Source: CAVRRZ01 sp963723745 (lineage in GTDB: Bacteria > Actinomycetota > Actinomycetes > Mycobacteriales > Geodermatophilaceae). From it: a DNA stretch of 64,000 bases. The notes beneath the pieces are model-generated. The model saw nothing but the letters and a program-made list of their open reading frames with translations. It was not told the DNA's origin and made no database searches. A program made the position numbers and the translations under genes. Below are positions 63,513 to 64,000 of this stretch, one piece after another. The stretch spans positions 434,001 through 498,000 of the forward strand of contig CAVRRZ010000005.1 in the NCBI GenBank assembly GCA_963723745.1, read 5' to 3'. Each line of letters opens with the position of its first letter. Position 1 is the stretch's first letter.

Positions 63513-64000
63513 CAGCCGACGGCACCTTCCATCTGCAGTTCGATGAGCCGGTTGAGCTCGAGGGCGTACTCCATGGGCAGCTCGCGGGCGATCGGCTCGA
63601 CGAACCCGCGCACGACCATGGCCATGGCCTCGTCCTCGGACAGGCCGCGGCTCATCAGGTAGAAGAGCTGGTCGTCGCTGACGCGGGAGACGGTCGCCTC
63701 GTGGCCCATGGACACGTCGTCCTCGCGGACGTCGACGTAGGGGTAGGTGTCCGACCGGCTGATCGTGTCGACCAGCAGCGCGTCGCACTTCACCGTCGAC
63801 TTCGAGCCGTAGCGCGCCCTCGTCGATCTGGACCAGGCCGCGGTAGGACGTGCGGCCGCCGCCGCGGGCGACCGACTTGCTGACGATCGTCGAGGAGGTG
63901 TGCGGCGCGGCGTGCACCATCTTGGCGCCGGCGTCCTGGTGCTGGCCCTCGCCGGCGAAGGCGATGGAGAGCACCTCGCCCTTGGCGTGCTCGCCGGTCA
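63512..64000 (-). CDS. sufB: SufB Fe-S scaffold protein, C-terminal part, one frameshift
   Basis: Only the last ~160 residues lie in the window, and the start is beyond the right edge. GEVLSIAFAGEGQHQDAGAK, MVHAAPHTSSTIVSKSVARG and GGRTSYRGLVQIDEGA are typical SufB. After an extra base near 63815 come STVKCDALLVDTISRSDTYP, DVREDDVSMGHEATVSRVSD and LFYLMSRGLSEDEAMAMVVR, ending QMEGAVG. SufB assembles the nascent cluster. It is the first suf gene seen here. An upstream repressor gene (sufR) may lie outside. Confidence 0.88.

Overview
This window is very GC-rich and dense in genes. Many genes start with GTG and overlap the previous gene by four bases (GTGA or ATGA). Several genes look leaderless, with a TAnnnT box a few bases before the start codon. 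Gene content points to an actinobacterium, and I infer the Geodermatophilaceae (Blastococcus, Modestobacter or Geodermatophilus-like): a fabG-inhA operon, the suf operon order, a SigB/F stress module, NHEJ genes, F420-dependent enzymes, DUF5709, DUF5313 and DUF1360 proteins, and an IS1380 element. The taxonomy is inference from content, not from a marker gene.

Layout. 0-4 kb: the start of a dienelactone hydrolase, an unknown protein, and a two-gene unit in which a large membrane M50 zinc protease with a PqqD-like N-terminus follows a small protein made of two near-identical leader-like repeats (a candidate undescribed peptide-export or maturation system). 4-9 kb: SatD-type regulator with a membrane partner, an F420 enzyme, an AI-2E-type transporter, a PAC2 protein and purU. 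9-13 kb: bacterial NHEJ (ku, ligD ligase, ligD polymerase as three polypeptides). 13-20 kb: topoisomerase IB, a STAS protein, and a stress regulon core with a phosphatase/kinase/STAS fusion, an anti-sigma factor and a SigF-type sigma factor behind a SigF-like promoter. 20-27.7 kb: NfeD/SPFH pair, methyltransferase, ferrochelatase, fabG-inhA and a second PP2C phosphatase.

27.7-36.5 kb is the accessory region. An IS1380 copy with a visible 5-bp target duplication sits exactly on the phosphatase stop codon. Further on, the first ~150 bp of a quinone oxidoreductase gene occur three times in the same orientation: two decayed 5' fragments and one intact gene. They bracket a DUF429-RelA/SpoT fusion and a toxin-antitoxin block.

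36.5-53.8 kb is housekeeping: a MoxR/DUF58/VWA operon, an NlpC/P60 hydrolase, an acyl-CoA ligase, PAP2, aconitase, an SDR, a CbiX-type chelatase, a guanidine exporter with a likely guanidine-I riboswitch, a sulfurtransferase, an ABC exporter, an enoyl-CoA hydratase and a small HTH protein. 53.9-64 kb: an ABC-F ATPase, HtrA, a membrane protein, and the Fe-S assembly operon sufB-sufD-ferredoxin-sufC-sufS-sufU-sufT. The ABC-F gene and the whole suf operon are peppered with single-base frameshifts that the two genes between them lack. Sequence error is the likeliest cause.
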